A stretch of DNA of 64,000 nucleotides from Poseidonibacter lekithochrous. Its GTDB lineage: Bacteria; Campylobacterota; Campylobacteria; Campylobacterales; Arcobacteraceae. The notes under the pieces were generated by a model that was not told where the DNA came from, ran no database searches, and worked only from the letters and a program-made list of their open reading frames with translations. Below are positions 10,232 through 20,588 of this stretch, piece after piece; positions within the stretch are counted from its first letter, which is position 1; each line of letters begins with the position of its first letter. The stretch lies in assembly GCF_018861145.1 (NCBI RefSeq), contig NZ_JAHKQT010000003.1:62001-126000 (forward strand), given 5' to 3'. Both the position numbers and the translations under genes were made by a program.

Positions 10232-11422
10232 ATGAAGATTTTAGTTAGAAAATTTTTGGAAAAAGAATCAACAGCTGGTATTATTTTAATGATCGTAACG
10301 GTCCTTGCGTTAATATTTAGTAATACCTTTTTATCAGAATTTTATGCAAACTTCTTACACACTACTATTGAATTTAAAATAGGTACTCTCTTAGAAATAT
10401 CTAAACCATTAATATTATGGGTAAATGATGGCTTAATGGCTATTTTCTTTCTTCTTATTGGTTTAGAAATAAAAAGAGAACTCTTGCTTGGTCATCTCTC
10501 CTCTTTTTCAAAAATTGCATTACCAGGAATTGCTGCTATTGGAGGGATGTTATTTCCTGCATTAATTTATATATTTTTTAATTATGATAATGATTTTGCT
10601 CTTCGAGGTTGGGCAATTCCAACTGCAACTGATATTGCTTTTGCTTTAGGTATTGTAGCTTTACTTGGAAAAAGAGTACCAGTTTCTTTAAAGATATTTC
10701 TAATGGCATTAGCTATTTTTGATGATTTGGGAGCTATCTTAATAATTGCATTTTTTTATACTTCAAGCTTATCTCTTACGTCTTTATTTTTTGCATTAAT
10801 TTGTATAATTATATTAGTAACAATGAATAGAATGCAAATAACATTAGTAAGTGCTTATGCCTTAGTTGGATTGATTTTATGGGTATTTGTACTAAAATCT
10901 GGAGTTCATGCAACACTTGCTGGAATTATATTAGCTTTTACAATTCCTCTTAACGCAATCAATGAAAAAAGAAAACGTGTCTCACCTGTAAAAAGTTTAC
11001 AACACTATATACATTTTTGGGTTGCTTTTTATATTCTACCAATTTTTGCATTTGTAAATGCAGGAATTGATTTAAGAACTTTAGATATGAGTCAAGTTTT
11101 TAATCCTGTTTCATTAGGTATTATTTTAGGACTTTTTCTTGGAAAACAAATGGGAGTATTTTTATTCGTTTTTATAGCTGTAAAACTTAAATGGGCAAAA
11201 CTCCCCAAATGTACAACCTGGGCTCAGATATATGGAATAAGTGTTTTAACCGGTATTGGTTTTACTATGAGTTTATTTGTAGATTCACTAGCCTTTGAAG
11301 ACTCATCACAGTTTTTTTATACTGATAAGTTAGCTATTTTAATAGGTTCTTTATTGTCTGGAATTGTAGGATATTTAATCTTACTAAAAGTAAAAGGAAG
11401 AAAGCATTGCTCAGTAAATTAA
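10232..11422 (+). CDS. nhaA: Na+/H+ antiporter NhaA
   Basis: Inner-membrane antiporter that exports sodium in exchange for protons at alkaline pH or high salt. The 396-residue length and about 12 hydrophobic segments fit. Key residues are visible: Asp134 in PTATDIAFALG and the Asp164-Asp165 pair in LAIFDDLGAI, which match the ion-binding aspartates of E. coli NhaA. The C-terminal ISVLTGIGFTMSLFV block is also conserved. AGGCAGG lies before the ATG. It converges on dprA with a 4-base overlap of the 3' ends. Sodium tolerance would suit a marine or estuarine organism. Confidence 0.97.
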   Translation: MKILVRKFLEKESTAGIILMIVTVLALIFSNTFLSEFYANFLHTTIEFKIGTLLEISKPLILWVNDGLMAIFFLLIGLEIKRELLLGHLSSFSKIALPGIAAIGGMLFPALIYIFFNYDNDFALRGWAIPTATDIAFALGIVALLGKRVPVSLKIFLMALAIFDDLGAILIIAFFYTSSLSLTSLFFALICIIILVTMNRMQITLVSAYALVGLILWVFVLKSGVHATLAGIILAFTIPLNAINEKRKRVSPVKSLQHYIHFWVAFYILPIFAFVNAGIDLRTLDMSQVFNPVSLGIILGLFLGKQMGVFLFVFIAVKLKWAKLPKCTTWAQIYGISVLTGIGFTMSLFVDSLAFEDSSQFFYTDKLAILIGSLLSGIVGYLILLKVKGRKHCSVN

Positions 11423-12195
11423 ATTACTGAGACCTTTGCATTGTTAATTGCAATTTTTCCTTCTAGTTCATATTCAAATACTCTATTTCCAAATTTTAAT
11501 ACAGCTTCTTCATAACTTGGATTATTTTCGCAAAAAAGTAAAAGTTCATCTGTAGTTTTTTTTATTTCATTTGTATTTGTGTATTTTGAAATAAAATCTT
11601 CGATATTATAAATAGGTTCAACTAAACCTTTTTTTACAAGTTCTTGAGTTCCTAAACTTTCATTTATTCTATGTGGTAAAGTATATATTTTCTTTTTCAT
11701 TTTTATTGCATATTGCACTGACGTAAGACTTCCTGAATTTAAATCAGCTTGAGTTACTATTAAAATATCTCCTAAAGCTACAACTATTTCATTTCTTAGT
11801 ACAAAGGTATAATTTCTAGCTTTCTCACCTACTTTATAAGCAGATAGTACTAAACCTTTTTCTTCAATATTTGAAATTAGATTTTTATTTACACTTGGAT
11901 ATCTTATATCTAAGCCATTTGCAACAACGGCTATTGTATTTTCAGGTTTTGCGGCAAGATGTGATATTGCATCAACACCCATAGCAGCTCCACTTACTAT
12001 ACAAATATCCAAAGAAGAGAGTTTATGAGCTAACTTGTGTGTAAACTCTTTTGTATATGAATTTGGCCTTCTAGTGCCTATTATAGATATTTTTTTCTTT
12101 TGTAAAAGTTGTGTATTCCCAATATAGAAAAGTTCTTTTGGATATTTTTTCATATTAGTTAATTCAGGAATATTAAAGTCTATTTCTCTAATCAT
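11419..12195 (-). CDS. dprA: DNA processing protein DprA
   Basis: DprA protects incoming single-stranded DNA during natural transformation and loads RecA. The Rossmann-like core is clear: ISIIGTRRPNSYTKEF (about 36-51), VSGAAMGVDAISHLAA with the SGxAxGxD signature, VVANGLDIRYP, and ILIVTQADLNSGSLTSV. At 258 residues it lacks an N-terminal SAM domain and has only a short C-terminal extension, as in Campylobacter. It follows the deacetylase gene (55-base gap); the order ilvC-deacetylase-dprA is also found in C. jejuni, from memory. Competence is therefore possible in this organism. Confidence 0.93.
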   Translation of the reverse strand: MIREIDFNIPELTNMKKYPKELFYIGNTQLLQKKKISIIGTRRPNSYTKEFTHKLAHKLSSLDICIVSGAAMGVDAISHLAAKPENTIAVVANGLDIRYPSVNKNLISNIEEKGLVLSAYKVGEKARNYTFVLRNEIVVALGDILIVTQADLNSGSLTSVQYAIKMKKKIYTLPHRINESLGTQELVKKGLVEPIYNIEDFISKYTNTNEIKKTTDELLLFCENNPSYEEAVLKFGNRVFEYELEGKIAINNAKVSVI

Positions 12196-12250
12196 TAAAA
12201 AGCCTTGTAAGTAGATATATAATAATATATTTAATTATATATCTTAAAGC

Positions 12251-13357
12251 TTAAAGGTAAGGAAGTTTATTTATAAAAATTGGTTCAACATCTTTTAGTA
12301 GGTGTTTTGATTCTTTTAAAACTTGTATCGTTATAGAGTAAGGATGTCCAATTGCAATTGCATATCCTCTTTTTTTTGCAATTTTAATAGCTTTTTTTAA
12401 TTGATTTTGAATATACTGAAAATTTCTTTCATTATCAAGAAAAGTATTTCTCACAATATAAGGCATTCCATATTTTTTTGCATATTTCTTAGCTACACTT
12501 TTTGCAGTTGTTCTACTATCTACAAAGACAAAGTTATATTTTTTTAAAGCGCGAAATAGTTTATCCATTGCTGCATCATTTTGCGTAAATACTGAACCTG
12601 TATGGTTATTTGTATATTTTGCTTTTGGATATTGTTGTCTTAGTTTTTTTACAATACCTTCAATTTTCTCGTAAGAGTCATTTATATTTAGTGTGGTTTT
12701 CTCTTTTGATTTAAATTTAGATGAGGCTTGCATTGGAAAGTGAATCATATGAACTGGTACATCTTGTGCAATTTTTGCAGAATTTAAATGACCTTCTTGT
12801 GGAGGAAGAAAAGCCATTGTTACATTATATCCTATATTTAAAATTGCTTTTTTTTGTTTACTACTACTTATATCATCAAGTATAATTGCAAGTTTTGGTT
12901 TAGTTTTTTTATCATAAGTATATAAATCTTTTTTACTTTTTGTAATAGTTACTTTTTTTACTTCTTCTTTTTTTGTTTCTTTCTTTTTTTCATCTTGCTT
13001 TTTAATTTCTTTTATTTTAGGTTTTATTTCTTCTTCATCTATATGAACTTTTTTTAATTCTTCAGTATCTTCTTCAAACTTTTCTTTTGGAGTTTCTAAT
13101 TTATCAAAGTACTTATCAAGTTTTTCATCTTGAAATTTTTTAAGTTCTTTTGCAGGTGTATTTAGAGTTTGTTTTTTCTCTTTTTTAAGTATATTATTAA
13201 TATTTTCATTTGAATTTTTATCTTCATTCTTCATTATAAAGTAGCTTACGCCACTCGCTATAAATGCAAATAAAAATATTAGTAGAAAAATTTTTACTAA
13301 TTTAGTTTTTGAAACTGTTGCTGATGATTTTTTACGTTTAGTTTGTTTTTTACTCAT
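12251..13357 (-). CDS. Divergent polysaccharide deacetylase family protein (YibQ-like)
   Basis: A 368-residue envelope protein. A lysine-rich N-terminus (MSKKQTKRKKSS) precedes one membrane segment at about residues 22-43, then a charged lysine/glutamate-rich linker to about residue 145 that is probably extended or coiled. The rest is a DUF610/YibQ-type deacetylase fold (PKLAIILDDISSSKQ, VTMAFLPP, HMIHFPMQASS, NNHTGSVFTQ, FVFVDSRTTA, AIAIGHPYSITIQVL). The Asp, His and His pattern of polysaccharide deacetylases is partly kept, but activity in this family is unproven. It is anchored inside the cell with the domain in the periplasm. It shares orientation with ilvC and dprA. Confidence 0.85.
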   Translation of the reverse strand: MSKKQTKRKKSSATVSKTKLVKIFLLIFLFAFIASGVSYFIMKNEDKNSNENINNILKKEKKQTLNTPAKELKKFQDEKLDKYFDKLETPKEKFEEDTEELKKVHIDEEEIKPKIKEIKKQDEKKKETKKEEVKKVTITKSKKDLYTYDKKTKPKLAIILDDISSSKQKKAILNIGYNVTMAFLPPQEGHLNSAKIAQDVPVHMIHFPMQASSKFKSKEKTTLNINDSYEKIEGIVKKLRQQYPKAKYTNNHTGSVFTQNDAAMDKLFRALKKYNFVFVDSRTTAKSVAKKYAKKYGMPYIVRNTFLDNERNFQYIQNQLKKAIKIAKKRGYAIAIGHPYSITIQVLKESKHLLKDVEPIFINKLPYL

Positions 13358-13369
13358 AATTTAGGAAGT

Positions 13370-13397
13370 AAATAAGAAGAGAAAACTCTTCTTATTT
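13370..13397 (-). terminator. Hairpin after ilvC (weak terminator)
   Basis: A 12-bp perfect stem, AAATAAGAAGAG and CTCTTCTTATTT, has an AAAA loop just downstream of ilvC in its direction of transcription. The T-run on the minus strand is short, so termination before the next gene is probably partial. Confidence 0.55.
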
Positions 13398-13402
13398 TAA
13401 TA

Positions 13403-14473
<1,071 letters not shown>

Positions 14474-14560
14474 TTAAAAACTTGGTAATTTACCATAAAA
14501 AATAGTAATACTTAACATATTTTAGCTAGGATTACGAGATATATATAAAAGGAAAGAAAA

Positions 14561-16414
14561 TTGCTAAAAGAGCTCTTTATAAAGATACAAACACAAAATA
14601 ACACTTATAGTAAATTGGAATTAATTGAAATTGAGAAATTTATAAAAAAAGATATTATTATAAAACAAGATGATAATTCTTATGAACTTAATTCAAAGTA
14701 CAAAGTAGCAATTGTTAATGTAGGTAAAAATTTAGTAATACTTGAAGATTTAGTAAGTGAACATAAAAATATTAAAATAGAGTTTGATAATTTAAATGGT
14801 GCATATAATGGAGACTTGGTTTTAGCCAAAAGAGTTTTTAATCCACGTTCAAAAATCAAAGCAAATATTATTGAAATTTTAGATGGTAAGAAAAATGATA
14901 TTTTAGTTTATATAAAAGATAAATCTTTTTATACTGTAAAAGAAAATATAAAATTGGAAAACAAAGGTGCATCTAAATATGAAGAGGGAGATATCCTTTT
15001 AGTTGATAATCAATCTTTAGATTTAGTAAAAAGCTTAGGAAATATTCAAGACCCAAAAGTTGATGAGTTAATATCATTGCATTTATATCATGAAGAAATA
15101 AGACTTGAAAAACCTATAGAAGTTGATGCAAAAATGAATGATGAAAAGCAAAGAGTTGATTTAACATATCTCCCTTTTTGTACTATTGATCCAAATTCTG
15201 CAAAAGATCATGATGATGCAATTTATTATGATGATGAAGAAAAAGTACTATATGTAGCAATCGCTGATGTGTCATATTTTGTAAAAGAGGGAAGTGCCCT
15301 TGATAGACTTGCATTTTTAAAATCAACTTCAGTTTATTTGCCTGGAAAAGTATTACCAATGCTACCTAATGAATTAAGTGAAGATATGTGTTCTTTAAAA
15401 GAAGGAGTAGATAGATACTCTTTTGTTTTTAAAATATATTTAGATTTACAAAATAAAAAAGCAAAGAAAGCACAACTTTTTGAAGCTATTATAAACTCTC
15501 ATAAAAAATTCTCTTATGGAAGAATTGATAGAGTTTTAGAAGGACACTTAGATCAGTATTCTGCCGTTGATAAAACAATTTTTGATTATCTACTTCCTTT
15601 ATATGAAATTACAAAGAGCTTTAGAGCTAAGAGATTAGAAAAAGGTTATGATTTTAGAACTACAGAATTAAGACAAAAACTTAAAAACTTTAAAGTAGTA
15701 GCAGTTGAAAAAGAAGAATCTACAGCATCTCATCAATTAGTTGAAGAGTGTATGCTTTTAGCAAATATTGAAGCTAGTAAAAAAGTAAATACAGTAGGAA
15801 TTTATAGAATACATGAAGAACCATCTTTAAAAGCAATTTCAAGATTAGTTGATGATGTAAATATATTAGGTGTAAAAGTAAAAGTTCAAAGTGATGTTCA
15901 TGAAACAATTACTCATATACAAAAGAAGGCAAAAGCTTCAATGATGAGTGAAGAAATTGATGAACTTATTATTCAATCTCAAACACAAGCTAAGTACTCA
16001 TCAAAAAACTTGGGACACTTTGGTTTAGGTTTCTCATCATATTCACATTTTACGAGTCCAATTAGAAGATATTCAGATTTAGTACTTCATAGAATGCTAA
16101 AATCTAAACAAACTCCAAAAAACATAGATGAGATATGTGAGCATATATCATTAAATGAAAGAAAAGTAGCTCAACTTGTTTGGGATTATGAAGATAGAAA
16201 ATATGCACGATGGGCAAATGATAATATTGGAGCTATGATAAAAGTAAAGATTGTAGATACTGAAAGAAACAAAGCAGTTTCTTATGATGCTATTTCTGGA
16301 TTGAAAGTAACTATTGATAACGTAAAGGGTCAGAAGCTTTTTACAAAATTAAAAGTTAAGATTAAAGAAGTAGATATTGTTACAAAGCAGATAATTGCGA
16401 GTATTAAATACTAA
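14561..16414 (+). CDS. rnr: RNase R/RNase II family 3'-5' exoribonuclease
   Basis: Processive RNA exonuclease of the RNB family. The catalytic aspartate cluster is in TIDPNSAKDHDDA (208-220), followed by LPNELSEDMCSLKEG and the conserved HFTSPIRRYSDLVLHR near residue 490. The C-terminus (about 560-617) is a reduced S1-like domain. At 617 residues it is much shorter than E. coli RNase R (813) and lacks an obvious N-terminal helix-turn-helix, as is usual in Campylobacterota. The start is TTG with AAAGGAAAG upstream. It precedes holA-rpsF-ssb-rpsR, an order also present in H. pylori, from memory. Its 3' end overlaps fliW by 11 bases. Confidence 0.93.
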   Translation: MLKELFIKIQTQNNTYSKLELIEIEKFIKKDIIIKQDDNSYELNSKYKVAIVNVGKNLVILEDLVSEHKNIKIEFDNLNGAYNGDLVLAKRVFNPRSKIKANIIEILDGKKNDILVYIKDKSFYTVKENIKLENKGASKYEEGDILLVDNQSLDLVKSLGNIQDPKVDELISLHLYHEEIRLEKPIEVDAKMNDEKQRVDLTYLPFCTIDPNSAKDHDDAIYYDDEEKVLYVAIADVSYFVKEGSALDRLAFLKSTSVYLPGKVLPMLPNELSEDMCSLKEGVDRYSFVFKIYLDLQNKKAKKAQLFEAIINSHKKFSYGRIDRVLEGHLDQYSAVDKTIFDYLLPLYEITKSFRAKRLEKGYDFRTTELRQKLKNFKVVAVEKEESTASHQLVEECMLLANIEASKKVNTVGIYRIHEEPSLKAISRLVDDVNILGVKVKVQSDVHETITHIQKKAKASMMSEEIDELIIQSQTQAKYSSKNLGHFGLGFSSYSHFTSPIRRYSDLVLHRMLKSKQTPKNIDEICEHISLNERKVAQLVWDYEDRKYARWANDNIGAMIKVKIVDTERNKAVSYDAISGLKVTIDNVKGQKLFTKLKVKIKEVDIVTKQIIASIKY

Positions 16415-16781
16415 CTTCGTTTAGTGTTGTAAATAGTCTTGGAATTCTGTCTTTAAGAACGTATTGACCTATTAGCCTCTTTTCTTCATTTATTAAAATT
16501 GGAGCTGCAAGATTTACAATAGATTCTTCTATTGGATTTTGCATTACAATACAGAAAAATATTTTGAAATCTTCTTGTTTTTTAATTTGCATTTTTTCTA
16601 AAATATCATCATCAATGTTAAAATTGAAATTAGTATCTTTAAAATAAGTGATATTTACAAGATTAATATTTAAGTCTTTTTCTTGATTTAATTCTAATGT
16701 TACAAAGTTATTATCAAGAGATTTTATATCTAATTCTTTAAATTCTTCAAAACCTAGTAGGGGAAGTTCTATTTTGTACAT
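16404..16781 (-). CDS. fliW: Flagellar assembly factor FliW
   Basis: FliW binds flagellin and antagonises the translational regulator CsrA, so that flagellin synthesis follows export. The 125-residue protein carries the family pattern: IELPLLGFEEFKEL at the start, FFCIVMQNPIEESIVNLAAPILIN in the middle and GQYVLKDRIPRLFTTLNE at the end. I chose the ATG at 16781 because AAAAGGTT lies 6 bases upstream, while the longer start at 16805 has no ribosome site. It is encoded opposite its neighbours, inside the rnr-holA string, with no flagellar genes nearby. Confidence 0.88.
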   Translation of the reverse strand: MYKIELPLLGFEEFKELDIKSLDNNFVTLELNQEKDLNINLVNITYFKDTNFNFNIDDDILEKMQIKKQEDFKIFFCIVMQNPIEESIVNLAAPILINEEKRLIGQYVLKDRIPRLFTTLNEVSI

Positions 16782-16821
16782 TAATAACCTTTTTATATAT
16801 TTCATTCTTAGATGAATTTTA

Positions 16822-16850
16822 TTGAAAGATAACTTAGGATAAGATATACC
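16822..16850 (+). promoter_or_regulatory. Sigma70-like promoter motif just before holA
   Basis: TTGAAA (16822-16827) and TATACC (16845-16850) are separated by 17 bases. The -10 ends two bases before the annotated ATG at 16853, so this exact promoter would start inside the gene. TAAGAT at 16840-16845 is an alternative -10 that would give a leaderless start. Confidence 0.3.
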
Positions 16851-16852
16851 CT

Positions 16853-17833
16853 ATGTATAAAAACGAATTTGATAATCATTTAAGACAAAATAAAAAATTT
16901 AATGCTTATATGTTCTATGGACAATCAACCTTTTTAGTTGAGCATTACTCATATATTGTAACTTCTTCTCTTGGACAAAAAGATGAAATTGAAAAATTGT
17001 ATTTTGATGAATACGATTTTAAATACGCAAAAGACAAGTTACTACAATCTTCACTATTCTCATCAAATAATATATTACTAATAAAATGTGATAAAAAAAT
17101 ACCTAAAAAAGAAGTAGATACTTTAGTCGAAGCTTGTAATGCAAATCCTGATAGTACAGTTATCTTTTCTTGTATAGGAGATACAGATTTTAGAACAATG
17201 GAGAAAAGCTTTTCTGCTAAAACAAATTCTGTAGCAGTAAGAATGTTTTCTCCTAATGACAATGAAGCAGTACGGCTAATTGAAAATGAAGCAAAGAACC
17301 TAAATATTAATTATGAGTTGTCTGCACTAAATCATTTATACTTTATGCATAAAAATGATTTATCATTATGTATTAATGACTTATCAAAACTTGCTATTTT
17401 GGATGAAAAGATAAGTTCAAATATTGTAAATACACATTGTTTTGGAATAGGTGCTGTTTCTTTTGAAGACTTTTTGCATGATTTATTAAGTGGTAAAGAT
17501 ATAGCAAATGATTTAACCCTTTTATTAGAAGAGGGTGTTAATGAAATATTCTTAATAAATCAAGTAACATCATTTATTCAACAACTGTTTATGATTTCTT
17601 CATATACAAGAGCAATTGGAGCACCAAATCCTAAAGAAATATTAGGATTCATTCCTCCGAAGAATATCTGGGAAAAGAAATCAAAACTAGCAATAAATAT
17701 AAAACCAGAAAAGTTTCAAGAAATGCTAGAATACTTACTAAATATTGAGTTAGAACTCAAATCTTCAAAGATAGACAACTTAAATCTATATTTACAAGCA
17801 ACTCTAAGAAAGTTTACAGTTTTATTTGGGTAA
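16853..17833 (+). CDS. holA: DNA polymerase III subunit delta
   Basis: The delta subunit opens the beta clamp within the clamp loader. The 326 residues follow the divergent HolA pattern: FNAYMFYGQSTFLVEHY (about 16-32), a Rossmann-like ATPase domain without a functional Walker motif (LLIKCDKKIPKKEVDTLVEA, TVIFSCIGDTDFRTMEKSF), and a helical collar (SLCINDLSKLAILDEKI, SFEDFLHDLLSGK). Sequence similarity in this family is low; the position between rnr and rpsF supports the call strongly. No clear Shine-Dalgarno lies before the ATG. Confidence 0.9.
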   Translation: MYKNEFDNHLRQNKKFNAYMFYGQSTFLVEHYSYIVTSSLGQKDEIEKLYFDEYDFKYAKDKLLQSSLFSSNNILLIKCDKKIPKKEVDTLVEACNANPDSTVIFSCIGDTDFRTMEKSFSAKTNSVAVRMFSPNDNEAVRLIENEAKNLNINYELSALNHLYFMHKNDLSLCINDLSKLAILDEKISSNIVNTHCFGIGAVSFEDFLHDLLSGKDIANDLTLLLEEGVNEIFLINQVTSFIQQLFMISSYTRAIGAPNPKEILGFIPPKNIWEKKSKLAINIKPEKFQEMLEYLLNIELELKSSKIDNLNLYLQATLRKFTVLFG

Positions 17834-17892
17834 AATCCATGACTTTATAAAAAAGTACCCTTGCTAATATTAGTGTAAAACTAAAATATTGG

Positions 17893-17898
17893 CATAAT
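17893..17898 (+). promoter_or_regulatory. Candidate -10 element for rpsF-ssb-rpsR
   Basis: CATAAT lies 18 bases before the rpsF start and directly ahead of the strong AGAAGGAG ribosome site. It would give an mRNA with a very short leader. Confidence 0.35.
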
Positions 17899-17915
17899 CT
17901 AGAAGGAGAAAATAG

Positions 17916-18269
17916 ATGAGTAAATTAAGACATTATGAAACAATGTTTATTATTAAGCCAACGTTAACTGAAGAAGAAACTGCAGCTCAAATTGATGGTG
18001 TAAAAGCTATTATTGAAAAGAATGGTGGAGAAATTGTACAATGTGACAATATGGGTTCTCAACAATTAGCTTACGAAATTGAAAAACACAAAAGAGGTTA
18101 CTACTACCTTGTATATTTCAAAGGTGAACCTGCAGGAATTGCTGAAATCGAAAGAAATTACAGAATCAATGAAAATATCATTAGATTCATTTTCATTAAA
18201 TATGAAAATAAAAAAGAGATTGCAGCATGGACTTATATGTGTGGCGAAGCAGCTAAAAAAGCTAACTAA
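17916..18269 (+). CDS. rpsF: 30S ribosomal protein S6
   Basis: Small-subunit protein that pairs with S18 on the platform. The 117 residues show LRHYETMFIIKPTLTEEE, GSQQLAYEIEKHKRGYYYLVYF and IERNYRINENIIRFIFIK, all characteristic. A strong AGAAGGAG precedes the ATG. It is the first gene of rpsF-ssb-rpsR, and the downstream gaps of 21 and 18 bases support one transcript. Confidence 0.98.
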   Translation: MSKLRHYETMFIIKPTLTEEETAAQIDGVKAIIEKNGGEIVQCDNMGSQQLAYEIEKHKRGYYYLVYFKGEPAGIAEIERNYRINENIIRFIFIKYENKKEIAAWTYMCGEAAKKAN

Positions 18270-18290
18270 TTAAAATTATAGGAATTTAGT

Positions 18291-18818
18291 ATGTATAATA
18301 AAGTAATCATGGTTGGAAATTTAACAAGAGATATTGAGCTAAGATATTTACCATCTGGTGCAGCAATAGCAAAATCTGCAATTGCAACATCATTTAAGTT
18401 TAAATCAGCAGCTGGAGAACAAAAAGATGAAGTTTGTTTTTTAGATTTTAATATGTTTGGAAGATCTGCTGAGGTTGCTAATCAATACTTACGAAAAGGT
18501 TCTAAAGTTTTATTAGAAGGTAGACTTGTATTTGAACAGTGGACGGCACAAGATGGAACTAACAGAAATAGACACTCTTTAAGAGTTGAAACTATGAAAA
18601 TGTTAGATTCAAAAAGTGACTCTATGAATAATAATGCTGGGGATAACCAAGGTTATAATCCACAAGGATCGTATAATCAACCAGCACAAAATCAATACAA
18701 TAATACTGCTAATACTCAAAATGCTCAAAACAACTATGGTGGTAATAATCAAGCAGCAAAAATGCCTGAACAAAAAATACCTGAAATAGATATAGACGAA
18801 GACGAAATACCGTTTTAG
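18291..18818 (+). CDS. ssb: Single-stranded DNA-binding protein
   Basis: Binds single-stranded DNA during replication, repair and recombination. The OB fold covers about residues 1-110 (MYNKVIMVGNLTRDIELRYL, DFNMFGRSAEVANQYLRKG, GRLVFEQWTAQDGTNRNRH). A disordered Asn/Gln-rich linker (about 115-160) leads to the acidic protein-interaction tail ending DEDEIPF, a variant of the usual DDDIPF. At 175 residues it has normal length. Its place between S6 and S18 genes is widely conserved. Confidence 0.97.
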   Translation: MYNKVIMVGNLTRDIELRYLPSGAAIAKSAIATSFKFKSAAGEQKDEVCFLDFNMFGRSAEVANQYLRKGSKVLLEGRLVFEQWTAQDGTNRNRHSLRVETMKMLDSKSDSMNNNAGDNQGYNPQGSYNQPAQNQYNNTANTQNAQNNYGGNNQAAKMPEQKIPEIDIDEDEIPF

Positions 18819-18836
18819 TAAATAAAGGAAAACGAC

Positions 18837-19094
18837 ATGGCTGAAAGAAGAAAATACGGAAAAAAATATTGTAAATATACTGAGATGAAAGTTACTTTCA
18901 TTGATTATAAAAACTCTGATTTATTAAAAATTTCAATGAGTGAAAGAGGTAAAATTATGCCTAGAAGACTTACTGGAAATTCTAAGAATTCTCAAGAGAT
19001 GGTAGAAACTGCAATTAAAAGAGCTAGACATATGGCTTTAGTTCCATACATCGTTAACACTCATAATGTTACAGATGCAGCTTTCGCTAGATAA
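18837..19094 (+). CDS. rpsR: 30S ribosomal protein S18
   Basis: Small-subunit protein that binds S6 and the platform rRNA. The 85 residues include [40 protein letters not shown] and the basic [13 protein letters not shown] segment. It starts 18 bases after ssb with TAAAGGAAAAC upstream, and it is followed by a strong terminator. Confidence 0.98.
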   Translation: MAERRKYGKKYCKYTEMKVTFIDYKNSDLLKISMSERGKIMPRRLTGNSKNSQEMVETAIKRARHMALVPYIVNTHNVTDAAFAR

Positions 19095-19111
19095 TTCTAG
19101 TAAAAGTTTAT

Positions 19112-19149
19112 AAAAAAGGGAAAATGCAATTGCATCTTCCCTTTTTTTA
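19112..19149. terminator. Bidirectional terminator between rpsR and cysS
   Basis: AAGGGAA and TTCCCTT flank an inner ATGCAATTGCAT palindrome, with an A-run before and a T-run after. It can end the rpsF operon rightward and cysS leftward. Confidence 0.9.
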
Positions 19150-19183
19150 TGTCTAAAATTTATTTTTTATTTGAGAAAAGTAA

Positions 19184-20587
19184 TTAAACCTTTTCCCAAA
19201 CAACACCTGCTGGTGTATCCATAAGTGAAATTCCAAGTGCTGTAATTTCATCTCTGACTTTATCAGCAGCTTCAAAATCTTTAGCTTTTTTTGCTTCACT
19301 TCTTTTCTCTATTAGTTTTTCAATGCTAATTTTTTCTTCATTGCTTATTCCAAATTGGAAATATTCGTAAGCATCAGATGACCCAATTCCTAAAATATCT
19401 GAAATAAATTCTATATTTGAAACTAGTTCTTTTTTTAATACTTTATCTTTTGGATTAATATCCAGTTTATCATTTGCATTTGAAATCATTTCATCAATAG
19501 TAGAAAGGGCTTTTGATGTATTAATATCATCATTTAAAGCATTAAATAGTTTTTCTTTAAACTCTTTATTAACTTCTGATTTTGCACCACCATAAACTCT
19601 TTTTTTAACTCTGTAAAGTTTATCTAATCGTTTTTTAGAAGACAATAAATCTTCTTCATTAAAGTTAAAATCAGTTCTATAATGAGCAGTTAACAAATAA
19701 AATCTAATAACCTCTCCACTATAAGATTTAAGAACATCTTTTAAGAAAAATGAGTTACCAAGTGATTTACTCATTTTTTCTCCATCAATATTTACAAAAC
19801 CATTGTGCATCCAATATTTTGCAAGTTCTTGATTTGATGAACATCTTGTTTGAGAGGCTTCATTCTCATGGTGAGGGAAAAGTAAATCAGCCCCTCCACC
19901 ATGAATATCTATTTGATAAGGAGTATTTTTATAAGCTAAATGTTTTTCAATCATAGCAGAACACTCAATATGCCAACCAGGACGACCATTTCCAAATTCT
20001 GCTTCAAAAACTACATCTTCATCTTTTGCAAATTTCCATAAAACAAAATCAGCTGGATTTCTTTTTTCTTCATTTGCTTCAACTCTTGCTTGTGAGTTTT
20101 CGTCACTTGCTCTATGAGAAATTGAACCATAAGTAGAATCTTTCGATGTATCAAAATAAACACCATTTGAAATTACATAAGCTATATCTCTTGAGATTAG
20201 ATTATTAATCATCTCTTTCATGATTTCAAGATTCTGCGTAGCTTTTGGCTCTATTGTATTATCTAAAACATTTAAAGCTTTCATATCAGCTTTATATGTG
20301 TTGATATATTGAGTTGTAATGTCTTCCAATGTTCTTGAAGTTTCATACATTTTTTTGATGATTTTATCATCAATATCTGTGAAGTTTTTTGTCATTGTTA
20401 CTTCATAGTCGTTCATTTTTAGAACTCTATGAAGTAAATCAAAGGCAATGGCAGATCTAGCATGACCTAGATGTGAATCATCATAAACTGTTGGTCCACA
20501 CACATAAATCTTTGCTTTTTTCTCTTCTATTGATTCAAATAAAACTTTTTCTTTTTTTACTGAATCATAAATATATATATTATTCAT
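19184..20587 (-). CDS. cysS: Cysteinyl-tRNA synthetase
   Basis: Class I synthetase that charges tRNA(Cys). The 467-residue protein has the zinc cysteine in VCGPTVYDDSHLGHARS (about 29-45), where HLGH is the HIGH signature; further zinc ligands are in WHIECSAM and HHENEASQ. KMSKSLGNSF near residue 270 is the KMSKS loop. A C-terminal DALR-like helical domain follows. It starts one base after nusA ends on the same strand. Confidence 0.98.
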   Translation of the reverse strand: MNNIYIYDSVKKEKVLFESIEEKKAKIYVCGPTVYDDSHLGHARSAIAFDLLHRVLKMNDYEVTMTKNFTDIDDKIIKKMYETSRTLEDITTQYINTYKADMKALNVLDNTIEPKATQNLEIMKEMINNLISRDIAYVISNGVYFDTSKDSTYGSISHRASDENSQARVEANEEKRNPADFVLWKFAKDEDVVFEAEFGNGRPGWHIECSAMIEKHLAYKNTPYQIDIHGGGADLLFPHHENEASQTRCSSNQELAKYWMHNGFVNIDGEKMSKSLGNSFFLKDVLKSYSGEVIRFYLLTAHYRTDFNFNEEDLLSSKKRLDKLYRVKKRVYGGAKSEVNKEFKEKLFNALNDDINTSKALSTIDEMISNANDKLDINPKDKVLKKELVSNIEFISDILGIGSSDAYEYFQFGISNEEKISIEKLIEKRSEAKKAKDFEAADKVRDEITALGISLMDTPAGVVWEKV

Positions 20588-20588
20588 T

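Noticed and set aside
17834-17915. S6:S18-binding autoregulatory leader before rpsF
   Set aside because: The gap is short and I could not find a CCG-containing bulged stem like the known motif.
18079-18273. 64-codon ORF in a second frame of rpsF
   Set aside because: Overlaps ribosomal protein S6 in another frame with no independent start signal.
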